Of a DNA stretch of 64,000 nt, positions 9,535 to 18,676 are shown in pieces. Origin of the DNA: Microbulbifer pacificus (lineage in GTDB: Bacteria > Pseudomonadota > Gammaproteobacteria > Pseudomonadales > Cellvibrionaceae); the NCBI RefSeq assembly GCF_033723955.1, contig NZ_CP137555.1:1895501-1959500 (forward strand), in the 5' to 3' direction. The translations under genes and the position numbers were made by a program. Under the pieces are notes generated by a model. That model was not told the origin of the DNA, did not search any database, and was given only the letters and a program-made list of their open reading frames with translations. Within the stretch, counting starts at the first letter, position 1. The number at the start of each line of letters is the position of its first letter.

Positions 9535-10245
9535 ATGGACCCAATGATTGTTCAGTTTGACGACGCCGTTCCTCAGGACTATTGCGCGCAGGTGATCCAG
9601 CGCTTCCAGCAGTCTCCCGACAAGGTCCCGGGGCGGACCGGTGCCGGGGTAGACACCAGCAAGAAAGAGAGCTCTGACCTGTATATCTCCTCCCAGGAAT
9701 CCTGGCGGGATGTGTGCCGTGATCTCAACGGCGTGGTGTACCAGGCGCTTACCGATTACTGCAGGCGCTACCCGCACATGCTCACCGGCGCGGTATCCCC
9801 CGGTATTCGCGACGAGTCGGGCCGGGGAATGCGCACGCTGACGGCAGCAGATATCGAAAGCCTCGACGAGCAACTGCTCAAGCAACTGGTCGCCAGCTTT
9901 TTCTGCTTCGACGGCATCAACTTGCAGCACTACCGCAAAAGCAGCGGCGGCTACCATCACTGGCACTCCGAACATTTTCCACACCCCACAGATCCGCAGC
10001 AGAAATCCCTGCACCGGGTGCTGTTCTGGCTGCTGTATCTGAACGATGTAGAAGAGGGCGGGGAAACCGAGTTCTTTTACCAGAAGACCGGGGTCAAACC
10101 CCGCGCGGGAAGGTTGCTGCTGTCGCCCTGTGGCTTTACCCACACGCACCGCGGCAATGTGCCGGTATCCGAGGACAAGTACATCCTCACCTCCTGGGTG
10201 ATGTACCGCCCGGCACAGCAACTCTATGGCAAGGCCCCGGGCTGA
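9535..10245 (+). CDS. 2OG-Fe(II) oxygenase, prolyl 4-hydroxylase-like
   Basis: 236 residues. The double-stranded beta-helix core is recognisable from the YLNDVEEGGETEF segment (residues 168-180), standard in the P4H alpha-subunit-like family. The first iron ligands appear as H144-S-E146 in the HHWHSEH stretch, so the usual HxD is HxE here. The distal His is probably His205 in FTHTHRG. The 2-oxoglutarate-binding residue would follow, near the SEDKY segment. Substrate unknown; some bacterial relatives hydroxylate EF-Tu or other proteins. A strong ribosome site, GGGAGG, lies seven bases before the ATG. Single gene with its own terminator. Confidence 0.8.
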   Translation: MDPMIVQFDDAVPQDYCAQVIQRFQQSPDKVPGRTGAGVDTSKKESSDLYISSQESWRDVCRDLNGVVYQALTDYCRRYPHMLTGAVSPGIRDESGRGMRTLTAADIESLDEQLLKQLVASFFCFDGINLQHYRKSSGGYHHWHSEHFPHPTDPQQKSLHRVLFWLLYLNDVEEGGETEFFYQKTGVKPRAGRLLLSPCGFTHTHRGNVPVSEDKYILTSWVMYRPAQQLYGKAPG

Positions 10246-10415
10246 GCCCGCGGACCATACATAACCAGACTCGGAGACCCGGTCACAAATTCCTGGAAAA
10301 TTGTTTTGAGGGGTTCGCCGCGCGCACCGTTATACAGAGGTGTCGCGAAAATAACCCAGAAAAAATAACAATAAATTTCAGGGACCCAAGAATAACAATC
10401 GGGATCTTCTCGGCA

Positions 10416-10450
10416 GAGGGGCGGCTCCGCCCCCTCCCCTTTTCTTTCCG
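10416..10450 (+). terminator. Terminator of the 2OG-Fe(II) oxygenase gene
   Basis: GGGGCGG (10418-10424) pairs with CCGCCCC (10427-10433) and is followed by CTCCCCTTTTCTTT. It lies about 170 bases after the stop. The rest of 10246-10481 shows no gene. Confidence 0.65.
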
Positions 10451-10481
10451 CTCGCTTTTCTAATCAGACTTATTCAGGCAA

Positions 10482-11234
10482 TCAGCCCCGCTGACGCACC
10501 GCCTCGAACAGGCATACGCCCGTGGCCACCGATACATTCAGGCTGCTGACCTCGCCCGCCATCGGGATCTTGATCAGGTGATCGCAATTCTCGCGGGTAA
10601 GACGGCGCATACCCGGGCCCTCGGCACCCATGACAATGGCGATAGGTCCGGTGAGCTTGGACTGGTAGACATCCTGCTCCGCCTCGCCGGCGGTGCCGAA
10701 TATCCAGATCCCCGCCTGCTGCAGCATCTGCATGGTGCGCGCCAGATTGGTGACGGGGACGAACGGCAGCACCTCGGCGGCACCGCAGGCGACCTTTCTC
10801 GCCACAGGCGTGAGGCCCGCGGCATTGTCCTTGGGGGCAATGACCGCGTGCACACCGGCGGCTTCTGCGGAACGCAGGCAGGCGCCCAGGTTGTGCGGGT
10901 CGGTGACGCCATCGAGGATCAACAGGAAAGGCGCTACACCTTTTTCTTCCAGTTGCTGCAGCAGTGATTTCAGAAACTGCTCGTCATACACCTTGGTCTC
11001 GCCGGCACAGATGGCCACCGCGCCCTGGTGGTTGCCGTCGTCGCCCACTTTTTCATCCAGCGCGCGGCGATCGACATAGCGGATAACGATTTCATTCTGC
11101 TCCGCCTGGCGGATGATTTTTTGCAGCTTCTGGTCTTTGCGCCCGCGCAGCAGCAGCAGCTCCTGCACCTGCTGGGGAGCGCTTTTCAACAGGGCCTGCA
11201 CCGCGTGCAGGCCGTAAACTAATTGCTGTGCCAC
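10482..11234 (-). CDS. rlmB: 23S rRNA (guanosine-2'-O-)-methyltransferase RlmB
   Basis: SpoU-class methyltransferase for Gm2251 in the peptidyl-transferase P loop of 23S rRNA, 250 residues. The N-terminal substrate-binding domain (1-75) starts with YGLHAVQALL. The knotted SPOUT catalytic domain carries DPHNLGACLRSAEAAG, then MGAEGPGMRRL, then the AdoMet-binding loop IPMAGEVSSLNVSVATGV. Start is GTG at 11234, three bases after the rnr stop, so it is translated from the rnr transcript; rnr-rlmB is a conserved pair. Confidence 0.95.
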   Translation of the reverse strand: MAQQLVYGLHAVQALLKSAPQQVQELLLLRGRKDQKLQKIIRQAEQNEIVIRYVDRRALDEKVGDDGNHQGAVAICAGETKVYDEQFLKSLLQQLEEKGVAPFLLILDGVTDPHNLGACLRSAEAAGVHAVIAPKDNAAGLTPVARKVACGAAEVLPFVPVTNLARTMQMLQQAGIWIFGTAGEAEQDVYQSKLTGPIAIVMGAEGPGMRRLTRENCDHLIKIPMAGEVSSLNVSVATGVCLFEAVRQRG

Positions 11235-11237
11235 TGG

Positions 11238-14159
11238 TTACTTCTTCTTGCCAGGTTTCTTTTTCGCGGATTTTTTTTGCGCCGCCTTTTTCGCGACCGC
11301 AGACTTGGCCGCCTTATGGGCGGCCTTGCGCGCCGCTACAGCCGGGCGCTTACCGCCCTTGCGGGTCGGGCTTTTGCTCGGGCCGCGTTTCTTTCTTGGA
11401 AATTCACCCGGCTGCTCGCCCGTCGGCTCCGCGCCTTCGTCCGTCGCTACGTTCGCAGACGATGTACCCCACACCGATGCTTTCGCCGCGGGCCGCTCCT
11501 GATCAGGCTTTTTCCACACCGGTTTTTTGGGCGCAGGCGCCATCACTTCCGCTTCGTCATCACCCACCCTGCGCTTGCGCACCGGGCGCGGCTCCTCGTC
11601 CACAGCGGTCACGGCTTTCTTTTTCAGGCCTGCACCCCAGGGGCTGCCCTTTTCTGCAGCAGCGCTGCTGCTGAAGTCGGACTTGCCCTTGCGCTTGCGC
11701 TCCTGCTGGAACTCTACAGCCATTTCCATGGCGCGACCGCTGACACTGGTGGACTCGGCACCAGTGCGGGATTTTTCATGCGATTTCGCACGAGGCTGAT
11801 CAATAGATACTTCTGACACTTCTATGCCTTTCTTCGCCGCTTTCGGTTTGCGGTACTTGGGATTCTTGTAGCTGGGACGGGGGTGCAGCTCGACGAAGGT
11901 GAAATCCACCTTGCGCTCCTCCAGGTCCACCCGCGCCACCTGTACGGTAACGCCATCGCCAAGATGGAAGCGCACGCCACTGCGCTCGCCCACAAGGCGC
12001 TGCTGCGCCTGCTCAAACTGGTAATAGTCCTTGGGCAGAGCGGTGACGTGGATCAACCCCTCTACATACAGGTCGTCGATCTCGACAAACAGGCCAAAGC
12101 CGGTCACCGCACTGATCACACCACGGTATACCTCGCCCACATGGTCCTGCAGGTACTCGCACTTGAGCCAGCTAACCACATCGCGGGTGGCATCGTCGGC
12201 GCGGCGCTCGGTCATCGAGCAGTGCTCGCCCAGCTCCACCATCGCGGGGGGGCCGTAGGGCAGGATTTCCTCGCGCGTGAGCGCGTGGGCACCGGGCGCC
12301 TGGCGCACCTTTTTCGCCACGGCAGTGGGGTTGGCGCTGCCGTTTCTGATCAACCAGCGCAGCCCACGGTGCAACAGCAGGTCCGGATACCGGCGGATGG
12401 GCGAAGTGAAGTGCGCGTAGGCGCGGTAGTCGAGACCGAAATGGCCGCGATTTTCCGGCTGGTACACCGCCTGGTTCATGGAGCGCAGCAGCATGGTCTG
12501 GATGATGTGGAAATCCGGGCGCCCTTCCACTTCCTGTAACAGCGTCTGGTAGTCGCTGGGCTGCGGCTCGCTGCCACCTTCGAGGCGCAGGCCGAGCTCA
12601 CCGAGATATTCGCGCACATTTTCCAGGCGCTCCTTCTTCGGAATATCGTGCACCCGATACAGCGCCGGTAGCTCCGCCAGCTCCATCAGCTCCGCCGCAC
12701 ACACGTTGGCGGCGAGCATGCACTCTTCGATCATCTTGTGCGCATCGTTGCGCACCACCGGCACGATGCGCTCGATCTTGCGCGCAGCATCGAAAATGAT
12801 CCGCGTCTCGGTGGTTTCAAAATCGATCGCGCCGCGACGGTCGCGGGCGCCACGCAGCGCCCTGTACAGGTCGTGCAGATTGTCGATGTGCGGGGTGAGC
12901 GCGGCGTACTGCTTGCGCAGACCGCTGTCGCGATTGTCGCGCTCGTCCACCATCTCACCCACCTGGGTGTAAGTGAAACGGGCGTGACTGCGCATCACCC
13001 CTTCGAAGAACTGGTAGCCGAGGATATTGCCGGACTCGTCGATGCGCATTTCGCACACCATGCACAGGCGATCCACTTCCGGGTTCAGGGAACACAGGCC
13101 GTTGGACAGCTTTTCCGGCAGCATCGGCACCACGAAATCCGGGAAGTACACCGAGTTGCCGCGCTGGTGCGCCTCCACATCCAGCGGTGTGTCGACCGCC
13201 ACGTAGTGAGAGACGTCGGCGATGGCCACCAGCAGTTTCCAGTTGCCATCCGGCAGCAGTTCGCAGAATACCGCGTCGTCGAAGTCGCGCGCATCTTCGC
13301 CGTCAATGGTCACCAGCGGCAGCTGGCGCACGTCGATACGCGCCTTTTTGTCCCCCTCCAGCACCTCGTCGGCAATGCCCTCCACCTGCGTCAGCACCGA
13401 GGCCGGCCAGGTGTGCGGGATGCCGTAGTTGCGGATGGCGACATCGATCTCCATGCCCGGCGCCAGGTGGTCGCCGAGTACTTCACTCACCTCACCCTGG
13501 GGCAGGTTGTCGCGACCGGGCTGCAGGGTGATGTCCACCACCACGTACTGGCCGCTCTTGGCCTCGCCGCACTTGCCTTCCGCGACCATGATGTCGAGGT
13601 TGACGCGCGGGTTGTCCGGGCGCACAAAGCACACGCCATCTTCACGGTACAAGCGCCCGGCGAGCTGGTGGGTGTTGTGCTTGATCACGCGCACCACCGC
13701 GCCTTCGCGCTTGCCGCGGAAGCCACCGGGAGTCTCGCGCACCAGCACTTCGTCGCCGTCGAACACCTTGCGCATCTGGCGGTGGGACAGGTAGAGGTCG
13801 TCACTGCCGTCACCGGGGGAGACGAAGCCGAAACCATCGCGGTGGCCGATCACGCGGCCACGCACCAGGCTCATTTTGTCGAGCACGCCGAAGTCCCCGG
13901 CGCGGTTGCTGGCGATCTGGCCGTCGCGGCTCATAGCGATCAGGCGGCGACGCACGCCCTCGCGGCGGTCCTCGTCGTCGAGACTGAGCAGGTCCGCTAC
14001 CGCCTCCCAGGAAACCGGACCGGGCTGCTGCTCCAGCAGGTCCAGCAGGAATTCACGGCTGGGGATGGGCTTTTCGTACTTTTCTGCCTCGCGATCCGCG
14101 TGGGGATCTTCCGCGATGCCAGAGGGATTGGGTTTGTCTTGATTCAAAACAGCTTCCAT
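11238..14159 (-). CDS. rnr: Ribonuclease R with long basic tail
   Basis: Processive 3'-5' exoribonuclease that degrades structured RNA and takes part in rRNA and tmRNA-linked quality control. It is 973 residues, against about 813 in E. coli. Order: winged helix (about 20-80), two cold-shock-type OB folds, the RNB catalytic domain with the DGEDARDFDDAV acidic cluster that binds Mg, an S1 domain, then about 170 residues rich in Lys, Ala, Arg and Ser ending in a near-continuous Lys run. The ATG at 14159 was chosen because it gives the family N-terminus; an upstream TTG would add an unrelated leader. A basic tail is normal in RNase R and helps unwind structured RNA, but this one is long. Confidence 0.95.
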   Translation of the reverse strand: MEAVLNQDKPNPSGIAEDPHADREAEKYEKPIPSREFLLDLLEQQPGPVSWEAVADLLSLDDEDRREGVRRRLIAMSRDGQIASNRAGDFGVLDKMSLVRGRVIGHRDGFGFVSPGDGSDDLYLSHRQMRKVFDGDEVLVRETPGGFRGKREGAVVRVIKHNTHQLAGRLYREDGVCFVRPDNPRVNLDIMVAEGKCGEAKSGQYVVVDITLQPGRDNLPQGEVSEVLGDHLAPGMEIDVAIRNYGIPHTWPASVLTQVEGIADEVLEGDKKARIDVRQLPLVTIDGEDARDFDDAVFCELLPDGNWKLLVAIADVSHYVAVDTPLDVEAHQRGNSVYFPDFVVPMLPEKLSNGLCSLNPEVDRLCMVCEMRIDESGNILGYQFFEGVMRSHARFTYTQVGEMVDERDNRDSGLRKQYAALTPHIDNLHDLYRALRGARDRRGAIDFETTETRIIFDAARKIERIVPVVRNDAHKMIEECMLAANVCAAELMELAELPALYRVHDIPKKERLENVREYLGELGLRLEGGSEPQPSDYQTLLQEVEGRPDFHIIQTMLLRSMNQAVYQPENRGHFGLDYRAYAHFTSPIRRYPDLLLHRGLRWLIRNGSANPTAVAKKVRQAPGAHALTREEILPYGPPAMVELGEHCSMTERRADDATRDVVSWLKCEYLQDHVGEVYRGVISAVTGFGLFVEIDDLYVEGLIHVTALPKDYYQFEQAQQRLVGERSGVRFHLGDGVTVQVARVDLEERKVDFTFVELHPRPSYKNPKYRKPKAAKKGIEVSEVSIDQPRAKSHEKSRTGAESTSVSGRAMEMAVEFQQERKRKGKSDFSSSAAAEKGSPWGAGLKKKAVTAVDEEPRPVRKRRVGDDEAEVMAPAPKKPVWKKPDQERPAAKASVWGTSSANVATDEGAEPTGEQPGEFPRKKRGPSKSPTRKGGKRPAVAARKAAHKAAKSAVAKKAAQKKSAKKKPGKKK

Positions 14160-14408
14160 TGTTCTGCGATTGACCGCGCAGTCTGCACGGCCCCGGGATA
14201 CGTCCGGCGCAGTCGGGTGATTGGGTGCAACTGTCCTATCCAATCAGTTGGACGGGGTTCTGGAGTGGCGAATGCCGATAGCGGCCACGGGCCACCGGTA
14301 ACGTTGCACATTGCCGCGAGTATAAGCGATTTAGCGGCCAATTCCCGACCGGATTTACAGCGCCGGTGTCCGGCGGCAAATTCTTCCGGATTTTTGTCAC
14401 AAAAGGCG
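14160..14408. other. Intergenic region, rnr / tRNA-Leu divergent
   Basis: About 250 bases (309 up to the tRNA) with no gene. It must contain the rnr promoter on the minus strand. I see no clear regulatory dyad. Confidence 0.4.
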
Positions 14409-14437
14409 TTGACACCCCCGGACCGAATCAATATAGT
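14409..14437 (+). promoter_or_regulatory. Promoter of tRNA-Leu copy 1
   Basis: TTGACA (14409-14414), 17-base spacer, TATAGT (14432-14437). A GCGCG stretch directly after the -10 resembles the GC-rich discriminator of stringently controlled stable RNA promoters. Confidence 0.85.
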
Positions 14438-14445
14438 GCGCGTCC

Positions 14446-14465
14446 TCAGCGGAGCACACCGCTGA
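14446..14465 (+). other. tRNA leader hairpin, copy 1
   Basis: TCAGCGG (14446-14452) pairs with CCGCTGA (14459-14465) with a six-base loop, ending three bases before the mature tRNA. The stem is identical in the second tRNA-Leu unit while the loop differs. It may mark the RNase P precursor leader. Confidence 0.6.
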
Positions 14466-14468
14466 CTT

Positions 14469-14555
14469 GCCCAGGTGGCGGAATTGGTAGACGCGCTAGC
14501 TTCAGGTGCTAGTGGCCTTACGGTCGTGGAAGTTCAAGTCTTCTCCTGGGCACCA
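14469..14555 (+). tRNA. tRNA-Leu (CAG), copy 1
   Basis: 87 bases with encoded CCA. The acceptor GCCCAGG pairs with CCTGGGC. The anticodon loop TTCAGGT carries CAG, decoding CUG. The long variable arm is that of a class II tRNA, and the T arm reads GTTCAAGTC. Its place upstream of rnr matches the tRNA-Leu locus of Pseudomonas. Confidence 0.97.
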
Positions 14556-14562
14556 TATCCGC

Positions 14563-14596
14563 AAAAAAGGCCGACTCGAAAGAGTCGGCCTTTTTT
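14563..14596 (+). terminator. Terminator of tRNA-Leu copy 1
   Basis: GGCCGACTC, GAAA tetraloop, GAGTCGGCC, then TTTTTT. An A-run precedes the stem, so it could also stop minus-strand transcription of the fimbrial operon. Confidence 0.92.
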
Positions 14597-14622
14597 CTTT
14601 CTGCGCTCCTGCACTCTTCAGT

Positions 14623-15507
14623 TCACTCCAGCAGCGTTACGGTCACCCGCAGGGTGTCGCGGTACCTCCCCGCCATCCTTCCGCGGGTATCGCCGATCTC
14701 CACACTGATGTTTCTCATCTCTTCACCATCACCCGGTGTAGGGAAATCGCGGGCATCCGCTCCACTCTGCAAGCTCAGCGGCTTTCCATCGATCGAGGCG
14801 GTATAGGGTACCGCGGTATTTTCCCCTTCGAGGGAAACATGCTGCATCTGGCCATGATTCTCCGAAGAAACCACCAGGTTATAAGCACTATTGGTGCGAA
14901 CGGCCAGCAGCGCCGAAAGTGTCTCGCCAGTTTCCAGCTTGCCAAAATTCATCACCGTTGACCTGCCCAACTGCCCCTCGCCGTTACCGGCCACATGGAT
15001 ATCCGCCTGAGCTGCGACCCGAACAGAAACCTGAAAGTCGATATCCTGCAGTGGCCGGCCGTCGGCAAAAATACGTGCGACAAAGTTATTCCGGTAGTCG
15101 CCCGCCCGGCGCGCCTGCCCACGCGGAAACCCAATGATCAGGCTGGCCTCCCTGCCCCGGGCGGTATCTTCAAATTGGATTCCGCGCTGTTCATTGCCGT
15201 TCAGCGGAATGACCTGATCGCCGCGATTACGGAACGAAAAATTCAGCGGCCTGCCCGGCCCCAAAAGCTGGGCATCGGATGTCGGCAGCAGAGCAAAGCC
15301 AAGGCGGCACGAACCGTGGGTGACAATTACCAAACGCAACTGACCGACCTCTTCGCGATTTGCGAACGGGTAATACGCCAGGTCGGCCTGCCCCTCGACT
15401 GACACCGCTTCGAGAGCACAGACCTCCTCGCTATCGTCCGCCGCCGATGACGATGCACCGTTCACGCAGAAAAACATCGAGGTCAGTGCGGCTGCGATCC
15501 ACCTCAT
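14623..15507 (-). CDS. Fimbrial tip/minor pilin with spore coat U-like domain
   Basis: 294 residues with a signal peptide (about 1-22). The C-terminal half resembles the spore coat U (SCPU) pilin domain of archaic chaperone-usher (Csu-like) fimbriae: TNSAYNLVVSSENHG, then a VPYTASIDGKPL strand, then AGRYRDTLRVTVTLLE at the end. The N-terminal half (about 25-160), with two Cys that could form a disulfide, would be the adhesin lobe. A two-domain layout and last place in the operon both suggest the tip subunit. Its ATG overlaps the usher stop codon (ATGA), so the two are translationally coupled. The donor strand expected for polymerising subunits is not obvious at the N-terminus, which also fits a tip. 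Confidence 0.7.
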   Translation of the reverse strand: MRWIAAALTSMFFCVNGASSSAADDSEEVCALEAVSVEGQADLAYYPFANREEVGQLRLVIVTHGSCRLGFALLPTSDAQLLGPGRPLNFSFRNRGDQVIPLNGNEQRGIQFEDTARGREASLIIGFPRGQARRAGDYRNNFVARIFADGRPLQDIDFQVSVRVAAQADIHVAGNGEGQLGRSTVMNFGKLETGETLSALLAVRTNSAYNLVVSSENHGQMQHVSLEGENTAVPYTASIDGKPLSLQSGADARDFPTPGDGEEMRNISVEIGDTRGRMAGRYRDTLRVTVTLLE

Positions 15508-17972
15508 AGCGAAACCTTCTCCTTGATAATGCCCAACTCCACGATGCCGGAGGCTCCCTCTTCGATAGTAAATGGGATTTTCAGATCACCGCGATCCGGG
15601 AAGACAATCTGGTATGCCCCCGGCGCCAGCCCCTGCGCCACAAAGCGGCCGGCTTTATTGGTAAAGGTCGTCACCATCGGAAAGTCACGTCCATCTGTCG
15701 CGATTATTTGACCAACCGTCATTGTGACCGGTGCGCCTCGGGTATCCTGCACCAAACCGATTAGCGTAAGCGAAGCCTCCGACCCGGCGGTGTAGGCCAT
15801 CCCGGAGCGGTAAAGAGGAAAAGAGTAGGCATCGATGTCGCCCATGTCATAACCGAAGGGCGGGTTTTCCGCCTCCCAGTGGATACGCCGCGACACATAG
15901 CTGTTCACCGCAGGCACCACCGCAGGGCCGAAACTGTCCGCCACTGCAATGTACCCACCCTGCCGCTCATCCACCAGGATGCGACTGTCACCGAGGGACT
16001 CATGGCGTCGCACCATGATGAATGAATCTTCAATTGGCCGCCCCCAGGCGACCGTACCATCGGCATAAACCAGGCTCGACCCCAGCCTGAGGGTGCTCAA
16101 CTGATCCGGTTCCCGGTCGACATCGTCAAACTGCACATAGTTGTGGTCCAGCCCCAGCTGGAACCTGTTCCCCTGATAGAAAGCACCCATATCCGCGCGG
16201 TAGTTATCCACATCGGAACGCAGCGCCAGTCTTCCGGAAAAATCACCGACGGTGCCCCGCTGCATCCGGTCCAACTGCAGGTCACCAGTTTCAGAAAAGG
16301 TATCCCATCTGGTGCTTACCAGCTGTCGCTGCCCAAGCGGGGCCGACAGGCGCACCAGGGCGCGCGTCTCCTCAGTTACCGAATTGTCCTGCTCCAAGCG
16401 GAGAGAAAAATTAAAAAAACCAAAACGGCGCGTGATATTGAAACCGTATGCCTTATCTACTGGATCGGTTTCGATAAAACTTTCCGCTTGGCGTGCGCTC
16501 GCACTGAGAAAAGTGCCAAAAGGCCCCGGTGCCGAATAACGCACACGCAGTTCCGACTTGTTCTGCAGGCTGGGGCTGGCCTGGCCCATATAGGTGTAAA
16601 GCTCATCCCTGGCGACAGCAACCACATCCAACTCGTGAGCTCGTTCACCCCAGAGAAAAAAGTCATAGGACCAGCGAAGCGACGCCGCGGTACCGCGCCC
16701 GATGCCATCCAGCTCACTCGCGCTCACATCGGCGGCCAGGATGCCAAATGGAGTGGCAAGTGATAGCTCGCCACCGGCCACCTGCTGCAGTTCCGTTCCC
16801 TGGACACTTGCGCCCAATGTCAGGTAGTCGGTGATGCCGTAGCGGTAAAAACCGGAAATGGCGGGTAGATTGAAGTCATAGGCGATGCCAGGCACTTCGC
16901 TCACCCCGCGCTGGTAGCCGGCATTAAAGGAAAATTCGGACACACCACCTTTGAGCAGAGTCGGGTCCGTAAACAGTGAAAATTCAATGCTCCGCTGTTG
17001 CCCCGACGGGTCCGTAATCAGCAGGGAAACCTCGTTGACCCCTGAATTTACCGCGAAGTCACTCAGGTCGTAGCGCCCGGGATCCAGATGTAGCGTGTCC
17101 TGATATAGACCATTTACATAGATCTCCACAGTCGAACGCTGGGATACGGTAAAGCTGCGAGTGCCGGTGGGTGTGATATTTCGCAGGGGCTGGATTTCCG
17201 CATAGGCCCGCTCGACTGACAGCCCCAGCAGTGGCGGCGACATCTGAAATTCGGTTGTGCGGTAGAAAATATCGCCCAGTGAATATCGCACCGCCCGCGA
17301 CAAATCATCGTACACCAGTCGGGTTTCCCGGCGCTGCCATGCGGCATCATCTCCAAGTGAAGAATCAATAAATGCACCGCTCTCTAGGGTCAAGTGCGGA
17401 CTGCCAAAAAGCGTTATCGCGCCATCCAAATTGACTAGTGTGGACAGCTGTGAATCCCTATTGAGCGTGTCATTCCAAAGGTAGTCCTGCTGCAGGTTGA
17501 AATTCAGGTAAGCGGAGCGACCCGGCAAGTCGAGATTGGAAAGGTTTTCGTAATCGACGGATTTGCGACGCAGCGACAGGTCCTGGGTCTGGCGGCGCGA
17601 ATCTGCCAAGTTGATTTTTATTTCGAGAACTGAGGGATCAAAAAATATGTCGATGAATTCCTCGATAAAGCTCGTAACCGGGATGACCTGCCCCTCACCG
17701 GCGGATTGGGCAACACGCTGAATGACGTCCGTATCGAAATACCCCTTGGCCAAACTCTCCCAACTCTTGCGATCGACGCTGTAAAGGGCTGTTCCAGTAA
17801 CACCGACCTTCAGGTCGCCGACGATACGCCCATCGATCGAAACCGGCAGATTCACAAAGACGAGGTTCGGTACAGAACTTTGCCCATCCGCTGCCAACAC
17901 CACGCGCGTGCCAAACGGGAATAACTCACAACCCAGCAACAGCCCCAAACACAGGTAACTCAAACGGGACAT
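15504..17972 (-). CDS. Fimbrial outer-membrane usher
   Basis: 822 residues with a signal peptide (about 1-27). After an N-terminal chaperone-binding region comes a long stretch of alternating strands that fits the 24-stranded usher barrel. The family segment SQRSTVEIYVNGLYQDTLHL followed by GRYDLSDF and NEVSLLITDPSGQ marks the start of the barrel/plug region. The last 90 residues form a separate beta-sandwich resembling a carboxypeptidase-regulatory-like domain (GLVQDTRGAPV to YQIVFPDRGDLKIPF). The ATG at 17972 was chosen because AGGAAGGAG lies eight bases upstream; a GTG at 17981 overlaps the preceding stop. It should secrete and anchor the fimbria in the outer membrane. Confidence 0.85.
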   Translation of the reverse strand: MSRLSYLCLGLLLGCELFPFGTRVVLAADGQSSVPNLVFVNLPVSIDGRIVGDLKVGVTGTALYSVDRKSWESLAKGYFDTDVIQRVAQSAGEGQVIPVTSFIEEFIDIFFDPSVLEIKINLADSRRQTQDLSLRRKSVDYENLSNLDLPGRSAYLNFNLQQDYLWNDTLNRDSQLSTLVNLDGAITLFGSPHLTLESGAFIDSSLGDDAAWQRRETRLVYDDLSRAVRYSLGDIFYRTTEFQMSPPLLGLSVERAYAEIQPLRNITPTGTRSFTVSQRSTVEIYVNGLYQDTLHLDPGRYDLSDFAVNSGVNEVSLLITDPSGQQRSIEFSLFTDPTLLKGGVSEFSFNAGYQRGVSEVPGIAYDFNLPAISGFYRYGITDYLTLGASVQGTELQQVAGGELSLATPFGILAADVSASELDGIGRGTAASLRWSYDFFLWGERAHELDVVAVARDELYTYMGQASPSLQNKSELRVRYSAPGPFGTFLSASARQAESFIETDPVDKAYGFNITRRFGFFNFSLRLEQDNSVTEETRALVRLSAPLGQRQLVSTRWDTFSETGDLQLDRMQRGTVGDFSGRLALRSDVDNYRADMGAFYQGNRFQLGLDHNYVQFDDVDREPDQLSTLRLGSSLVYADGTVAWGRPIEDSFIMVRRHESLGDSRILVDERQGGYIAVADSFGPAVVPAVNSYVSRRIHWEAENPPFGYDMGDIDAYSFPLYRSGMAYTAGSEASLTLIGLVQDTRGAPVTMTVGQIIATDGRDFPMVTTFTNKAGRFVAQGLAPGAYQIVFPDRGDLKIPFTIEEGASGIVELGIIKEKVSL

Positions 17973-17977
17973 CGACG

Positions 17978-18670
17978 TCACTCCTTCCTGACCAGCCGAG
18001 CACCCTGCAGCCCGGCAGCATCAAGCCCGATTAGACGCAAGGGTATAGATACCATCTGACCGGGCAATATGGCATCCCGGTTTAACAGGCGTGCGAAATC
18101 GATGCCGTCAAAAAGGATGACTTCACGATCGTGTGTCACCCCGATCTCATAGTGTGAGAGCAGCGCATACTGTGCACCGGTGTTGTAAAACTCCAGTGAA
18201 GCACTGCCATCTATTTGCGGCGGAGAAAAGGCGAGTTCGGCCTCACCATTAGCATGTACATGTATGGGAAGCCTGAGAGTGGTCAACAGCTGGATCGCCG
18301 CACTTACCTCTCGATCCTTGACAGCGAGGGGTAACTCATCAATGGCCAGATAGTAAGAGGCACTTCGCTGCAAGGTGCTGCTCCCGCGCCAACGCACCAT
18401 CACCTGCTTGGTTTCACCGGGCCGCAGCAATATCTGCGGCGGAATTACCTCGAGCGGCGCCACCATATCGGTAAATGCTGCCGAGTAATCCAGAACCGAA
18501 AATTCGATGGCCACATCCACGGGCTTGACGGAAGACAGTGTCAGTATCGCCTGAGGAGAATTATCAAGATTGATCTGAACCCGCGTCGGCGACACCGATT
18601 GCGCCAGCGCGAACGGAAGGATACCGACCAGCAACAAGCCGGCCGCGATTTGGAATATTCGTGCCAACAT
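17978..18670 (-). CDS. Fimbrial periplasmic chaperone, second copy
   Basis: 230 residues with a signal peptide (about 1-23) and a two-domain immunoglobulin-like layout. It keeps the GETKQVMVRWRG segment that matches the G1-strand and F1/G1 hairpin region of PapD-like chaperones, here preceded by PPQILLRP. The C-terminal domain is recognisable from LEFYNTGAQYALLSHYEI. It differs greatly from the other chaperone gene just upstream, so it is not a recent duplicate. It may serve the tip subunit rather than the pilin. The gap to the upstream gene is six bases and to the usher essentially none, so this is one operon. Confidence 0.75.
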   Translation of the reverse strand: MLARIFQIAAGLLLVGILPFALAQSVSPTRVQINLDNSPQAILTLSSVKPVDVAIEFSVLDYSAAFTDMVAPLEVIPPQILLRPGETKQVMVRWRGSSTLQRSASYYLAIDELPLAVKDREVSAAIQLLTTLRLPIHVHANGEAELAFSPPQIDGSASLEFYNTGAQYALLSHYEIGVTHDREVILFDGIDFARLLNRDAILPGQMVSIPLRLIGLDAAGLQGARLVRKE

Positions 18671-18676
18671 TATCGT

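Noticed and set aside
12738..14465. Open frame of 575 codons on the + strand
   Set aside because: Antisense to rnr and running into the tRNA promoter, with no recognisable domain.
14475..14708. Small frames reading through both tRNA-Leu genes (same MAELVDALASG start)
   Set aside because: They are translations of the tRNA sequence itself, repeated because the tRNA is duplicated.
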